The notes: a model not told the origin generated them from the sequence alone. A stretch of DNA of 64,000 nt from T3SED10-260 sp035363255 (GCA_035363255.1 DAOSES010000010.1:1-64000), one strand, 5' to 3'. Numbered from the stretch's first letter, positions 33,601-41,724 are shown. Program-made: numbers and translations.

Positions 33601-36410
33601 CGGCCCAAAGTAACAAGAATGGCATGTATTTGTATTATCGCCTGATAAGGGATAAAGATAAAGTTTAACACTAACTGCAAAAAAGAAGCTTTCAGGCCCA
33701 CCATGGCGGGGATATGACGCTTAACAGCACTAGCACCAGATTTTTTTATATAAACATGTTCTATGACCCCAATAATAAAGGGTATTGAAATGGTCAGGAA
33801 AAAAAATCCCAGCCAGATAAGGATGTTTCCAGGCAATACACTCACCATTAATGCAAGTAAAAGAATTAAACTTGGGGACACCAGGCTTCGTCTAAGGTTG
33901 TCAAAGATCTTCCATCGTGATAATAAGGACAGTGGATTGGGAATTCTCTTTTGCTTGCGATTACGAATTGTCCCAAAGAGAAAAGGTAGTAATTGCCAGT
34001 CCCCTCGAGTCCATCGATGAGCACGAGACACATAAGCATGATATTTGGTAGGATAGTTGTCTACTAGTTCCAGGTCAGTTAATAAGCCAGTTCTGACATA
34101 AGATCCTTCCAACAAGTCATGGCTCAGGATGGTGTCGTCAGGGAATGCATTTTTTAGAATATGCTGAAAAACATGTAAATCATAAATTCCTTTGCCAGTA
34201 TAAATCCCTTCATCGAATAGATCCTGGTAAACATTTGAGATGGCATTGGCATAGGGATCAATTCCTTCCTGGCCTGTAAAAATTAGTGAAAATAGTGATT
34301 TATTAGAGCTTTCTATATCAACTTCCACTCGGGGTTGCATAATTCCATAGCCCTCAGCGATAATACCTTGTTTTTTGTCCATTACTGGAGTATTTAAGGG
34401 GTGAGCCATGGTGCCAATCATTTTTTTAGCCACGCCCATAGGCAATATAGTATCGCTGTCCAGCGTGATGATATATTTTATCCGTGAAAAAGGCAGATCG
34501 TTGCTTGAAATATAGGTAAAACTGGTTTCTTTGGAACCCAGGACCAAATCATTAAACTCGATCAAAGCTCCGCGTTTTCTTTCCCAGCCAATCCATTTAT
34601 TATTTTTTTGATTAAACATACTGGATCGATGATAGAAATAGAAGATATTCCTGGAGTTTGAGGCATATTTCTGGTTTAATTCCTGAATCCCTGATAGTGC
34701 AGTTTCGATGATGAGTTTATGATTTTCACAAACGGCTTGATCAGCATCGCTGAAAGCTCCTATGAGGGCAAAATAAAGATTGTTTTCCCGGTTGGATAAG
34801 TAATGGCTTTCCAGGCTCTCCAATAATTCTTTGACACGCCTTTCGTCGGGTAGAAGCGTAGGAACAACCACTATCGTACTTAAGTTTTCTGGAATGCCCT
34901 CTTTCAACTCAAGCTTTGGAAATACCGCAGGTTGAATGGTTTTTGACACAATATAGTTGACTAGCGATATTGCAATCTCTGAAGCAGGGATAAGTGTTGC
35001 TATTCCTGCAATCAACGCATACAAGACAAGATGGCCCGGAGCACCAAGGAGGGTGAATTGTATTGCCATGCCCACAAAAAACATAGTAAAAAGAAAGATT
35101 GATCCCAAGTATAGCGCTAGCGATAGCTCGTGGTTTTCAGAGCTGGCTTTTAACGGGATTTCTGCATTGCTACCCAATTTGGCTTTTAAGTCAGATCGAC
35201 CTTTTTCAATCAAATAGTATCCGACATGTCCCATGCGCATGAGTTTGTTGCTTTTAATTCCTTTGCGTTTGGAGCTTAGAAGAGCTTGTTTTGCTAAGTC
35301 TATGGCTTCCTGAGCGATACTTACCGGGGAAACACCAAAAAGAAAAGATAGTTCTTCCACTTTTCCTCGATAATAGTTCCGTGAAGCTAGATTCATTTTA
35401 GGATAGGTGCCATCAGGATCTTGCCGCAAAATTTGGTCAACAAAGCTAAGAGATTCAAACAACTCTTCCCAGGACATCATGGTGAAATAGCGAAGACTAC
35501 TTATACCATTACTCATCTTGAGCGTGTTTATGGATTGCTTGTAGTGCTCTTCATGCGCTATGCTTTCGGCGTTTTTTCCATATGGTGACAACAGATCATC
35601 GATGAAGTTGACAAAATGAGTGTAATTTAGACCAGAGCGTCGCAAACGATATAAAAAATGCTCAATAAAAATAGTGTTGACCTCACTGCCTGATTTCAAG
35701 AGAGCATTTAGCTGTTTTAGTCCCTTTGATTCTTCCTCGCCCCTTGATTTCAGCAAGTCCTCTACGATATCATCGGCTTTTTTCCACTGATTGATCGTAT
35801 TTTTGATTTTTTCACATTGGCATCGAATGTGCTCCAGGAGGGCAAGTCTTAATACTAGGGGAATTGCCCAGATCTCTCGATCGAATAATATGGTTTGGGT
35901 CTGATAGGATTTAAGGTGGGTGTATAAGACCTCTTCGTCAACTTCTCCATGAGCATTAAAAACCAATTCGAGGAGGCAGGCAAATATTCGTGAGTGGCCC
36001 TTCAAAAAGTCACTTTGAACCAGTGGCAAGTACGAAAAGCTCTTTTTGTTTAAATCGCGACGAAGAATCTTGGCTTGCTCTTCAATGATGTAGAAGTTGT
36101 CCAAGAGCCATTCGGCTGTGCTTGGGATAGCATATTGTTTGTTAAGGCATTCATTTAGCTCTTTGTATACTGAGTGTATGTAGTTATAGTTTTCCTTCAT
36201 TCGGGGCAAAGGCCAGTTGAGAGATTTGTCTTTCTTATAACAACTAAGGTCAAGCGCTATGCTACGAATTTGTTTGCTGGGATCATCCTCAGAGGGTGAT
36301 AAATTGGTGATATTTACCTTTTTATATTTTTTTAATAAAACGCGCAATAGTAATATGATAAAAAGAACAGATAACAGAGCCTGTAAAAATAAACTGAAAA
36401 CAACACCCAT
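27648..36410 (-). CDS. Cyclic beta-1,2-glucan synthase (GT84-GH94)
   Basis: At 2920 residues this has the size and plan of NdvB/Cgs. An N-terminal anchor (1-22) and a helical region lead to two membrane helices (about 430-490). The GT84 domain has LDSDTILP near 650 and RWTRGDWQLLP near 800, the acidic and QxxRW-like sites of processive glycosyltransferases. Four or so membrane helices follow (830-1020), then a glycoamylase-type domain (about 1060-1560; GLVSWTGSMFEYL, SYMAHHQGMS). The second half is a GH94 phosphorylase module with beta-sandwich domains and an (alpha/alpha)6 barrel holding TGDWNDGM near 2600, whose Asp is catalytic in the family. The enzyme polymerises UDP-glucose into beta-1,2-glucan, trims it and closes the ring. 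In Proteobacteria the product is periplasmic. Here it stands alone, with no export gene (NdvA) in the window. ATG follows AAGGAGTCT. Confidence 0.93.
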   Translation of the reverse strand: MGVVFSLFLQALLSVLFIILLLRVLLKKYKKVNITNLSPSEDDPSKQIRSIALDLSCYKKDKSLNWPLPRMKENYNYIHSVYKELNECLNKQYAIPSTAEWLLDNFYIIEEQAKILRRDLNKKSFSYLPLVQSDFLKGHSRIFACLLELVFNAHGEVDEEVLYTHLKSYQTQTILFDREIWAIPLVLRLALLEHIRCQCEKIKNTINQWKKADDIVEDLLKSRGEEESKGLKQLNALLKSGSEVNTIFIEHFLYRLRRSGLNYTHFVNFIDDLLSPYGKNAESIAHEEHYKQSINTLKMSNGISSLRYFTMMSWEELFESLSFVDQILRQDPDGTYPKMNLASRNYYRGKVEELSFLFGVSPVSIAQEAIDLAKQALLSSKRKGIKSNKLMRMGHVGYYLIEKGRSDLKAKLGSNAEIPLKASSENHELSLALYLGSIFLFTMFFVGMAIQFTLLGAPGHLVLYALIAGIATLIPASEIAISLVNYIVSKTIQPAVFPKLELKEGIPENLSTIVVVPTLLPDERRVKELLESLESHYLSNRENNLYFALIGAFSDADQAVCENHKLIIETALSGIQELNQKYASNSRNIFYFYHRSSMFNQKNNKWIGWERKRGALIEFNDLVLGSKETSFTYISSNDLPFSRIKYIITLDSDTILPMGVAKKMIGTMAHPLNTPVMDKKQGIIAEGYGIMQPRVEVDIESSNKSLFSLIFTGQEGIDPYANAISNVYQDLFDEGIYTGKGIYDLHVFQHILKNAFPDDTILSHDLLEGSYVRTGLLTDLELVDNYPTKYHAYVSRAHRWTRGDWQLLPFLFGTIRNRKQKRIPNPLSLLSRWKIFDNLRRSLVSPSLILLLALMVSVLPGNILIWLGFFFLTISIPFIIGVIEHVYIKKSGASAVKRHIPAMVGLKASFLQLVLNFIFIPYQAIIQIHAILVTLGRMIFSKKNLLEWVTSADLDKTHRNTLFFYFDKMKLSYLIILINVLLALTLKPSTLNLSLLFLLFWALAPFVAYLISLDKKEAVYKPSEEELLMLHRVARKTWRYFEELMDSKNHYLAPDNYQEDPLKGVAHRTSPTNIGFGLLSILSARDFGYITSSEMLGMLSNTMTTITSLEKWKGHLYNWYDTRTLIPLRPEYVSTVDSGNFLCYLISLEQGLEEYLHRPLIDHAFLQGIKDTILCGEREGLLVYKKILASVHPETRESIDLIWWSRLLVDLSDEIKFHVSKETEWKKKYVQLLFSCQKEISTYFPWVALLKRLPKAFLSSNENPEITKLVQNFLSLSDKAMPLYELPGIYKNSIKEANALISLFRVRPSEEYLEVLTWLHEWKDCLSNAILETECLIDELSKIKNQIAQLDRSMNFLPLFSKKKQLFSIGWNIEEGKLSNSYYDLLASEARQTSFISIARGEIDPGHWFKLGRALTLVDGYKGLVSWTGSMFEYLMPLLIMKNYKNTLLDETYSFVMKSQKKYGRQRKMPWGTSESGYHLLDKNLDYQYKAIGVPWLGLKRGLVEDAVCAPYASFLALMVDPKASIQNIKYLIDEGLEGYYGFYEASDYTKERLLFEAKRAIVKSYMAHHQGMSFVALNNFLHQNIMQERFHCNPAINSNRFLLQEKIPSNLVITKESKEKVRSYKEIASNEKYFVRKFTQIDPILPKVHILSNGSYSVMLNDKGCGYSKDKLVSISRWREDKTLDQYGMFFYLRNLETNQLWSATYAPLNRIPEKYEVCFSADKASYKRLDPPIQTLTEVVVTPSDNVEIRRLTLKNQGDKTCIIELSSYFELTLSTQKADVAHPAFQNLFVETQIHPEKNCIIAKRRPRSETDKTFWISNTVVLEGNSIGDIQYETDRMQMIGRGHSVRDPYVTEHGKPLSNTSGSVLDPIMSIRLLVKIEAGKSARISFVTAVSNAHEALRNLIERYSNSYEVDGAFRLALARSQIEYNYFNLTEEELELYQNMLSHLLYISPHKRKFAKFIQQNKKGQPSLWRYGISGDYPIVLLILQQSTQVELMYEVLKAYDYWSSMDLQIDLLVISEEEHCYNLPLCGLLNEIVQSKLSKKILNKAGNIFVLNKNTIEEEDLYLFYAVARIVLRGDLGSMKEQIDLRGLAIEQSKALPLQAPAKKTSTTSSKNTELLFFNGLGGYDPSGHEYHIQLEKYQHTPAPWINVIANPEFGFIASESGSGFTWHGNSHEYKLTPWSNDAVTDPSGEILYLTDRDSDEIWTVTAKPIRDEELYTIRHGFGYSIFEHQSHDLDQSLVQFVPLGDPIKISRLFLSNTSSKVRNLSLSYYVRPILGVNDQETAMFIQSKLSDSGLLMIQNPYNVNFPGKVAFIDASIKERSITSDRKEFLASGDDRLPGALTQCELSGAVGTSLDPCAVVQVQLSLQPGEKRDIVFLLGSSANEEEAHVLSERYKQAKELNDAFNLVQSFWQKKLSTLTVSTPTDTINIMLDGWLPYQVISCRLWARSGFYQSGGAFGFRDQLQDCLSIAHIYPELARSQILHHARHQFEEGDVQHWWHEPQGMGIRTHCSDDLLWLPYATSEYIRITGDSSILEEEMPFLQDAPLSENEVDRFSSPNSTEAQFSLYEHCIRAIDHSLKFGKHRLPLMGTGDWNDGMSTVGHKGAGESVWLGWFLLTVLKMFIPHCLVKGDETKATRYLQVREDLRDAIETNAWDGGWYLRAFFDDGTPLGSIQNKECKIDSIAQTWAVISGEGSKERIKIAMNCLNDHLVSIEEGIIKLISPPFYDSPLEPGYIKGYLPGVRENGGQYTHAAAWVIIAFAMLGEGDKAWELFELINPLNHTENLRECTRYKLEPYVMSADVYSGYPNKGRGGWSWYTGSAGWIYRAVLEYLLGFQKNGDTLVIDPCIPKEWEEYTIHYQYLSSTYHLQVRNPNQVCKGVVSVSIDGITHKGNRIALIDDGHSHHIVVSMGI

Positions 36411-36512
36411 AGCGTAAGACTCCTTAAAACCATCAAAACAACAAGAATAGTGTTCAATACGGAACCCACACCTATCCTAAAGTTTATATGCTATTCCCCC
36501 TTTGGTCAACAA

Positions 36513-36539
36513 AACAATTGGGGACGGTTCTTTTTTGTT
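36513..36539 (+). repeat. GGGGACGG element
   Basis: 27-bp form in plus orientation, upstream of the glucan synthase. One of three copies not placed directly after a stop codon. Confidence 0.85.
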
Positions 36540-36634
36540 AGAAGAGGCTTTACCTTCAAATCATCCTACAAACTATATAATCTTCTCTCAGAGCTTATCA
36601 AATGGGTTAATTAAAGCATCATTAACAAGCAGTT

Positions 36635-36660
36635 AACAAAAAAGAACCGTTCACTTCGTT
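36635..36660 (-). repeat. Degenerate GGGGACGG element
   Basis: Keeps AACGAAGTGAACGGTTCTTT and the TTGTT end on the minus strand but has lost the GGGGAC core. It lies 16 nt past the stop of the pseudogene at 36677, in the same direction. Confidence 0.6.
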
Positions 36661-36676
36661 AGAATCTATTCGATCT

Positions 36677-36960
36677 TCATACTTTGCGATACTTTTGCTT
36701 ACTGCTGTGAGGTTTATCCGGGATGGTCATTTCAATTAATCCCTGTTGAAGTGCTGGCAAAAGATAGCTTTTTCTAAAACTTGGTCGATGTTTCAGTCCC
36801 ATCAGTTTCATCAATTCCTGGAGACTCAGGGGTTCATCGGTAAATACGTCAAGAAGACGTTTGACTTGTTCGCTTACTTGTACCCCAACTTGTACTGTAG
36901 CTTTGTCAGATTTATCACATTCAGCAGTTACCAGCTGAAAAGGATGTAAAACGGCACTTT
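36677..36960 (-). pseudogene. C-terminal fragment of an AlbA-type ATP-binding/Fic-type protein
   Basis: On the minus strand an open frame without a good start reads QVSEQVKRLLDVF, LSLQELMKLMGLKHRPSFRK, YLLPALQQGLIEMTIPDKP and ends SKQKYRKV-stop. This winged-helix tail is typical of the C-terminus of divergent AAA-4 (AlbA_2/HATPase) regulators and some Fic proteins. The body of the gene is missing; the match fades near 36960, next to a GGGGACGG element. Confidence 0.8.
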
Positions 36961-36993
36961 GGCGTATTTACGTTCGGTACTTTGGCGTTTCTA

Positions 36994-37020
36994 ACAAAAA
37001 AGAACCGTCCCCGATTGTTG
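36994..37020 (-). repeat. GGGGACGG element
   Basis: 27-bp form, 11 nt past the stop of the GNAT gene, same direction. Confidence 0.88.
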
Positions 37021-37031
37021 GGGGGTAGAGT

Positions 37032-37703
37032 TTAAAGTTGAAGCACCATAAGCCTTGCGTTGATTTCTGAGTAGTTTGAATCCTTGGAAATTGAAGCTTG
37101 AACAGTGTCTTTTACGTAATCTGACCAAGTCTCTATCCACCATGGAGGCTTTTCACCATCTTCTTCGATTGCTGCAATTCTGAAACCAAGTTTTTGATAA
37201 ACTTTCCAAGGCATGCATCCCATAATAGTATTATATTGTGGAACAAGGGAAGACCCACCGTGAGCAATGATCCCTTTGTATTCCTTTATATTTGCCCATT
37301 TGATAGCTTCTTGTATCAACGCAGAACCAATGCCTTTCCTATAATATTCTGGGTTTGGATCAGAAACACCCAGCAAAGTACCAACATGAAAACACGCAAT
37401 CCCCATGATTCTACCATCTAGGGCAAGGTGTTTCTCTTTAGCTGCAAGTAATGGCCAGCCAAGGGGCCAATCTTGTAATCGATTCTTAGCATATCCAGGA
37501 AATAAGCTTTCGTCCCAATTTGGCAAAGATACATCATAGATATGGAGTTGCCCTATACTTATATTGTTCATATCCCATGCAGCCATACCAAGTATTTCCT
37601 GGTTATCAATTATTTTTCTTTGAGTTTCACGGTTATCCCAACATTTCATCGGGATTTTTGAAATATCATTAAGTCCTATTGGCTTAATTGTAAAATTACT
37701 CAT
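37032..37703 (-). CDS. GNAT-family N-acetyltransferase
   Basis: A 223-residue GNAT enzyme. The acetyl-CoA site is seen as YYRKGIGSALIQEAIKWAN (R-x-x-G-x-G/A type) near residues 122-140, preceded by IACFHVG and followed by GIIAHGG. The ends (N-terminal 30 and C-terminal 40 residues) do not suggest a substrate. ATG overlaps the end of the upstream membrane protein gene by 8 bases, so the two are one operon. It resembles GNATs that act on small amines or antibiotics, but no substrate can be named. Confidence 0.85.
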   Translation of the reverse strand: MSNFTIKPIGLNDISKIPMKCWDNRETQRKIIDNQEILGMAAWDMNNISIGQLHIYDVSLPNWDESLFPGYAKNRLQDWPLGWPLLAAKEKHLALDGRIMGIACFHVGTLLGVSDPNPEYYRKGIGSALIQEAIKWANIKEYKGIIAHGGSSLVPQYNTIMGCMPWKVYQKLGFRIAAIEEDGEKPPWWIETWSDYVKDTVQASISKDSNYSEINARLMVLQL

Positions 37704-38652
37704 TGTCTTCTATGCCTTCCTTTTTATAGTTGGGTTTTGGATCTTCCTGAGGGGACTTGATGTAATAGTAATGAATAAGACCCATTAATGTAGTAATGGA
37801 GAGGATTATCAGACTACGGGCATAAAAGATGAAAGTCAGACTGGGTTTGATGCTGGTAAACATTTTTTCAGAATCAAGAGTGAACAATGAGCTATTTGAA
37901 CTTATCCGCAAAGTGGAATTAAAAAGATCAAGACCCTTGGGGAAAAGTTGATTTACTTGAAAAAAATTGGATATAGAACGGAAAAATGAGATAACAATTT
38001 GAATAGGATTATAAAAGTAACGTAGGTTGAACTTGAGACCCATATCACTAAAACGACTGCTTAAAAGCTGGTACATAGGGCTTTGAAGTTCGAGGCTCCA
38101 ATGAAGAAAGTTGGAAATAAAACACCATATCAGAAGCATAGCAAAGGAACCAAAGAGAGTAAGAGAGGCCAAGGTGTAATTTTTGGTTTTAATCAGGTAG
38201 TATATAAGACCAAGTAGGAGAGATACAAGCAATATTGGTACAATAAAGAGGTTAAACCAGTTGCTTATAAAGTTAATATGGTGGGATTGCGTGTAGATAC
38301 GGTACCAGGATAGCTGGAAACCTTCTTTAAGTAAAGCAACATAACCTCGATAAATTGCGCTAATTGATATGGCAGTGCAAGCGAAGAAAAGAACACTCAC
38401 GAGGGGTTGAAGGGATTTGTTTTTTTTGGATTTTAAGAATAAATAGCACAGATAAATAGCCCAAAGGCATAGCAAAAGAGTTGAAAAAACGGTAAAAAGT
38501 ATCATAAAGCCAAGAAGAATTTGATAAGTAGTGTCAGGTGCAATGATTTTGATTGCATTGTAATAGGCTTGCCAGCGCAAAGCAAAATAAAGTATGGGAA
38601 AAAAAATAGCCAGAAATAGCACTATGGGCAGATAAAATCTCTTTCCTTTCAT
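37696..38652 (-). CDS. Multi-pass membrane protein (unknown)
   Basis: A 318-residue protein with about seven hydrophobic segments (5-25, 42-72, 85-105, 130-155, 160-185, and two near 270-295). It has no motif I know. A long non-membrane part (about 195-265) is rich in Ser, Phe and Asn. ATG follows GAGGTGA by 6 nt. It leads the GNAT gene with an 8-base overlap; GGGGACGG elements bracket the pair. Confidence 0.6.
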   Translation of the reverse strand: MKGKRFYLPIVLFLAIFFPILYFALRWQAYYNAIKIIAPDTTYQILLGFMILFTVFSTLLLCLWAIYLCYLFLKSKKNKSLQPLVSVLFFACTAISISAIYRGYVALLKEGFQLSWYRIYTQSHHINFISNWFNLFIVPILLVSLLLGLIYYLIKTKNYTLASLTLFGSFAMLLIWCFISNFLHWSLELQSPMYQLLSSRFSDMGLKFNLRYFYNPIQIVISFFRSISNFFQVNQLFPKGLDLFNSTLRISSNSSLFTLDSEKMFTSIKPSLTFIFYARSLIILSITTLMGLIHYYYIKSPQEDPKPNYKKEGIEDNE

Positions 38653-38669
38653 TGATTCACCTCTTTTCT

Positions 38670-38696
38670 AACAAAAAAGAACCGTCCCCGATTGTT
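38670..38696 (-). repeat. GGGGACGG element
   Basis: 27-bp form, 7 nt past the stop of the next gene (38704), same direction. Confidence 0.88.
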
Positions 38697-38703
38697 AGGG
38701 AAG

Positions 38704-39522
38704 TTATGCGGGTTGAGTTTTTAGGGTGGAGTAGCGTAGGGAAAATAGTTCGAAGTTTTGATGATGAAAGGGACCGGGATCCTTCATGAATACGCGACCA
38801 ATCACAAGATTGGCATAAAAAACAAGAGCATAGGCTGTGTCCCAGCGATTTCCGTAATAGCCAACACCCCAAAGAATTGCGAGGGTCGCCAGTAATGATG
38901 AAGAAAGTACCAGGTAGTTGTTTAGCTTGGATATGTGGGAATAAACTGTCCTCATTACCCGGTTGAAGTCAGCATTGGAGATGAGTCCTGGTTCTGCTTC
39001 AAACGAAACTTCGTTAGCGAAAAAGTTTATATTCTTGGCACTTTTTTTCTCTATGCATAAAAAAGGCGATTTGTATGAGGCTTGGTTTTTCAGTTTGAAA
39101 TAGATGTAGTCTCCCAGAATAATTTTTTCGATGGAGTGGCTTTTTAAAAATAAGTAGTCGCTGAATGTTTTGAATAAAATATCTTCAACTTTTTCAGGAT
39201 TTCCGATGAGAATGATTTTGGGTGAGAGGATAAAACTTCGGTAAATGAATAGTCTGAAAGCTGTCCAAATTAGTAGGGATAAACATAAGAAGGTGGGTAA
39301 TAATATGGATAAGCTTGGAATTAATAAGTTTATGGGCAAAAAAGCGATGATTAGGGCTAAAAGAAATAAGAAAACAAAGTATAAATGTCTACTGAAATAG
39401 AAAAGAGCAGTACTTAGGATAGGGTTGATCTGGGGAAGATTTTGTACGAGATTTATGAAAACGATATGTATAAACATGGTTACCAGCACCGATTGAAACA
39501 GATACATGCCTTGTGTTTCCAT
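38704..39522 (-). CDS. Membrane protein with cytoplasmic YcxB-like middle (unknown)
   Basis: A 272-residue protein with hydrophobic segments at about 10-30, 40-65, 68-95 and 205-225, and a soluble middle of about 100 residues with beta-type runs (KIILGDYIYFKLK). A short C-terminal tail (about 230-272) follows the last helix. I do not recognise the family; the layout recalls YcxB-type proteins but no motif proves this. The ribosome site is weak; METQG is the first good ATG. It lies alone between two elements in opposite orientation (38670 and 39607). Confidence 0.55.
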   Translation of the reverse strand: METQGMYLFQSVLVTMFIHIVFINLVQNLPQINPILSTALFYFSRHLYFVFLFLLALIIAFLPINLLIPSLSILLPTFLCLSLLIWTAFRLFIYRSFILSPKIILIGNPEKVEDILFKTFSDYLFLKSHSIEKIILGDYIYFKLKNQASYKSPFLCIEKKSAKNINFFANEVSFEAEPGLISNADFNRVMRTVYSHISKLNNYLVLSSSLLATLAILWGVGYYGNRWDTAYALVFYANLVIGRVFMKDPGPFHHQNFELFSLRYSTLKTQPA

Positions 39523-39606
39523 CTCATTTACACCTTTTAAATCAGATTATACACTTATTTTAAGTAGTGACATTAAATTATCAAGCACAAACTCAACAAT
39601 TGAACT

Positions 39607-39633
39607 AACAAATGGGGACGGTTCTTTTTTGTT
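39607..39633 (+). repeat. GGGGACGG element
   Basis: AACAAATGGGGACGGTTC followed by TTTTTTGTT, plus orientation, between divergent genes. Confidence 0.85.
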
Positions 39634-39741
39634 GTATTAAGCGTAAAAAAATACGCATATATGAGATTCTACTTTTTGTAAATATAGTTATAATGATTAA
39701 TGGAAGATGATAGTTTATCTGTGTGCAGTTGGAGGCATTGG

Positions 39742-40725
39742 ATGGAGCGAAAGCTTTGCTGTATGAAATCAAGAAAATGCATAATCGTCAGTCTGGTTTT
39801 ATTCATCCTCCTGGTTTATGGATGGAACACTTCCCTATTGGCTCCAAAGGGGAGCAGACCTTTTCTCTTAGCTCATCGCGGTCTGGCGCAAACTTTTCCA
39901 ATGGACGGAATTCAATGGGATACTAATACTGCAGAGAGAATCTATCCCCCAGAACATCCCTACCTCGAAAACACGATTGACTCGATGAGGGCCGCTTTTG
40001 ATTTTGGTGCTGACATGGTAGAGCTTGATGTTCAGGTTAGTAAGGATGGACAATTGGCTGTTTTCCATGATTATCGACTGGATTATCGGAGCGATGGGCA
40101 TGGGTCAATCGCTGATTTTACCATGGAAGAGCTAAAGCATTTTGATATTGGCTATGCATATACAGCAGATAACGGGAAGACTTATCCATTTCGTGGTAAA
40201 GGCGTTGCTTTGATGCCTAGCTTACAAGAAGTGTTGGATAGTTTTCCGCATGGAGCTTTTTTGATTCACCTCAAGAATGCTGATCCTGAGGAAGGTAAAG
40301 CTCTTGCACTTTTTCTCATGGAGCATTATCCTGAGCGAATTTCAAATTTGGCAGTTTATGGAAGTGATCTGGCAGTGGAGGAGGTAGCCTCCAGGCTTCC
40401 GGAGATCCGTGTTTTTTCCATGAAAATTGCCAAAAAAAGTTTGCTTCCTTATCTTCTTGTGGGTTGGACGGGATACGTGCCTCAAAATCTACGAAATAGT
40501 GTGCTTTATTTGCCTTTGCGTTATGCGCGCTTTTTATGGGGATGGCCTCATCGTTTTGTATATCGCATGAAAGTACATCATACTCAGTTTATTCTGGTGA
40601 ATGGAAACGGTAAGTGGTCGGAGGGTTTTGATTCATTGGAAGATTTATCGAAGCTTCCAAAGGGGTATAGTGGAGGCATTTGGACCAACCGAATTGATAT
40701 CCTTGGATCTTTTTACAACAAATGA
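39742..40725 (+). CDS. Glycerophosphodiester phosphodiesterase, membrane-anchored
   Basis: A 327-residue GDPD-family enzyme. An N-terminal signal-anchor (about 10-28) leads to the TIM-barrel marks: LAHRGLAQ, LENTIDSM, MVELDVQVSKDG and VFHDYRLD, which contain the catalytic His pair and the Glu/Asp metal ligands. It should hydrolyse glycerophosphodiesters outside the membrane. I start it at ATG 39742, 6 nt after GGAGG, rather than 39700, which has no ribosome site. A TATAAT lies at 39689-39694. The last codons (Y-N-K-stop) are part of a GGGGACGG element, so the insertion or growth of that repeat shaped the C-terminus. Confidence 0.9.
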   Translation: MERKLCCMKSRKCIIVSLVLFILLVYGWNTSLLAPKGSRPFLLAHRGLAQTFPMDGIQWDTNTAERIYPPEHPYLENTIDSMRAAFDFGADMVELDVQVSKDGQLAVFHDYRLDYRSDGHGSIADFTMEELKHFDIGYAYTADNGKTYPFRGKGVALMPSLQEVLDSFPHGAFLIHLKNADPEEGKALALFLMEHYPERISNLAVYGSDLAVEEVASRLPEIRVFSMKIAKKSLLPYLLVGWTGYVPQNLRNSVLYLPLRYARFLWGWPHRFVYRMKVHHTQFILVNGNGKWSEGFDSLEDLSKLPKGYSGGIWTNRIDILGSFYNK

Positions 40726-40746
40726 GAACCGTCCCCGATTGTTGTT
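40715..40746 (-). repeat. GGGGACGG element overlapping a gene end
   Basis: 32-bp form with AACAACAAT-type ends. It supplies the last codons and stop of the GDPD gene (plus) and lies 16 nt past the stop of the methylase gene at 40763 (minus), reading in the direction of the latter. Confidence 0.88.
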
Positions 40747-40762
40747 AGGTAAATAAGGTAAC

Positions 40763-41611
40763 CTATAATATCAAGTGACTGACACAAAGCGAGGCATTCT
40801 TATTCAAGTAAACAGCATGCTTGTACAGGTCCTGTATAATATACATGAAGTTCTTGATTGAAGATATTGAAGCCTGTGACAAATTTGCAACTGCAATACC
40901 ACAACCTGGAACTCCAGGATTGATTGAGCAGGAATCTTCCACCATACTGTTCTGCCAAATGTTAAAAGAATTAATCAAAATGGAATGATCATTAGCGATA
41001 ATCTGGAGTTTTTTAGTAATGGCATCCTTTTCATTTAAATTATCATACCCATACCAAAGAAAGGTTTTTACCCCATTTTTGCAAGTTTTAGAAAAAACGT
41101 CAAAAAAATTGTTTCCTGAAGTATTAATTTCAAAAAGCATATATGGATCAAGAAAGATAAAATCATTTGGATATAAACAATATTCATCTCGTAGGAAAAA
41201 TTCAATTGAATCCCCACAAACAATAGATACTTTGTCTTGTATGTTTAGCTTGTATGAAAACTTAATAATGTTGTCAAGTGGTTCTTTTTCAATATCATGA
41301 AAGAAAAAGTTCACTTTATTATTATGCAGAATTGTCATCGCTAGGCCTGGAGAACCAAGGTAGTGATGTTTATGATTAAATCCTATGGTATCAAGAATCT
41401 GAAAATAGGAACTCTTATGTAGTTTTTTGCTACCATCTTCTTTATATGCGAGGAGAACACCATATTTTTGCTGAGAAGTATTATCTAATTGATATTCTGC
41501 GAATGCGGAGTTTGTTTCAAAATACCTTGTTGGATTTTCGATTTTAAGTACCTCGCAAAGTGGCAGGTGTTTCCAAAGGTCTCCTATTTCAGCCGCATGC
41601 TTATAAGGCAC
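40763..41611 (-). CDS. RlmJ-like methyltransferase
   Basis: A 282-residue protein with the layout of RlmJ (23S rRNA A2030 N6-methyltransferase). The N-terminus after the GTG reads PYKHAAEIGDLWKHL, matching the RlmJ start (YRHxFHAGNxADVLKH). Later come RYFETNSAFAEYQL (motif I region), HHYLGSPGLAMTIL, and FIFLDPYML in place of the DPPY motif. The weak DPY motif and low overall match mean the substrate may differ. I choose GTG 41609-41611, 5 nt after GGAGGGG, over ATG 41635, which has no ribosome site and reads through it. Confidence 0.65.
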   Translation of the reverse strand: MPYKHAAEIGDLWKHLPLCEVLKIENPTRYFETNSAFAEYQLDNTSQQKYGVLLAYKEDGSKKLHKSSYFQILDTIGFNHKHHYLGSPGLAMTILHNNKVNFFFHDIEKEPLDNIIKFSYKLNIQDKVSIVCGDSIEFFLRDEYCLYPNDFIFLDPYMLFEINTSGNNFFDVFSKTCKNGVKTFLWYGYDNLNEKDAITKKLQIIANDHSILINSFNIWQNSMVEDSCSINPGVPGCGIAVANLSQASISSIKNFMYIIQDLYKHAVYLNKNASLCVSHLIL

Positions 41612-41694
41612 GAATTCCCCTCCAAATATCTTCATAATTAAAAATCAAATTGAAATAATTGTATTCTTTGGATTGATTCTGTAAAATCAAATTC

Positions 41695-41724
41695 AACAAA
41701 TGAGAACCGTCCCTATTTGTTGTT
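41695..41724 (-). repeat. GGGGACGG element variant
   Basis: Variant core (AGGGACGG). It ends 5 nt past the stop of the LamG protein gene (41730), same direction. Confidence 0.85.

Larger units (their letters stand above)
36411..36676. other. Intergenic region with two GGGGACGG elements
   Basis: Holds the glucan synthase promoter region, one complete element (36513-36539, plus orientation) and one degenerate element (36635-36660). Nothing else seen. Confidence 0.55.
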
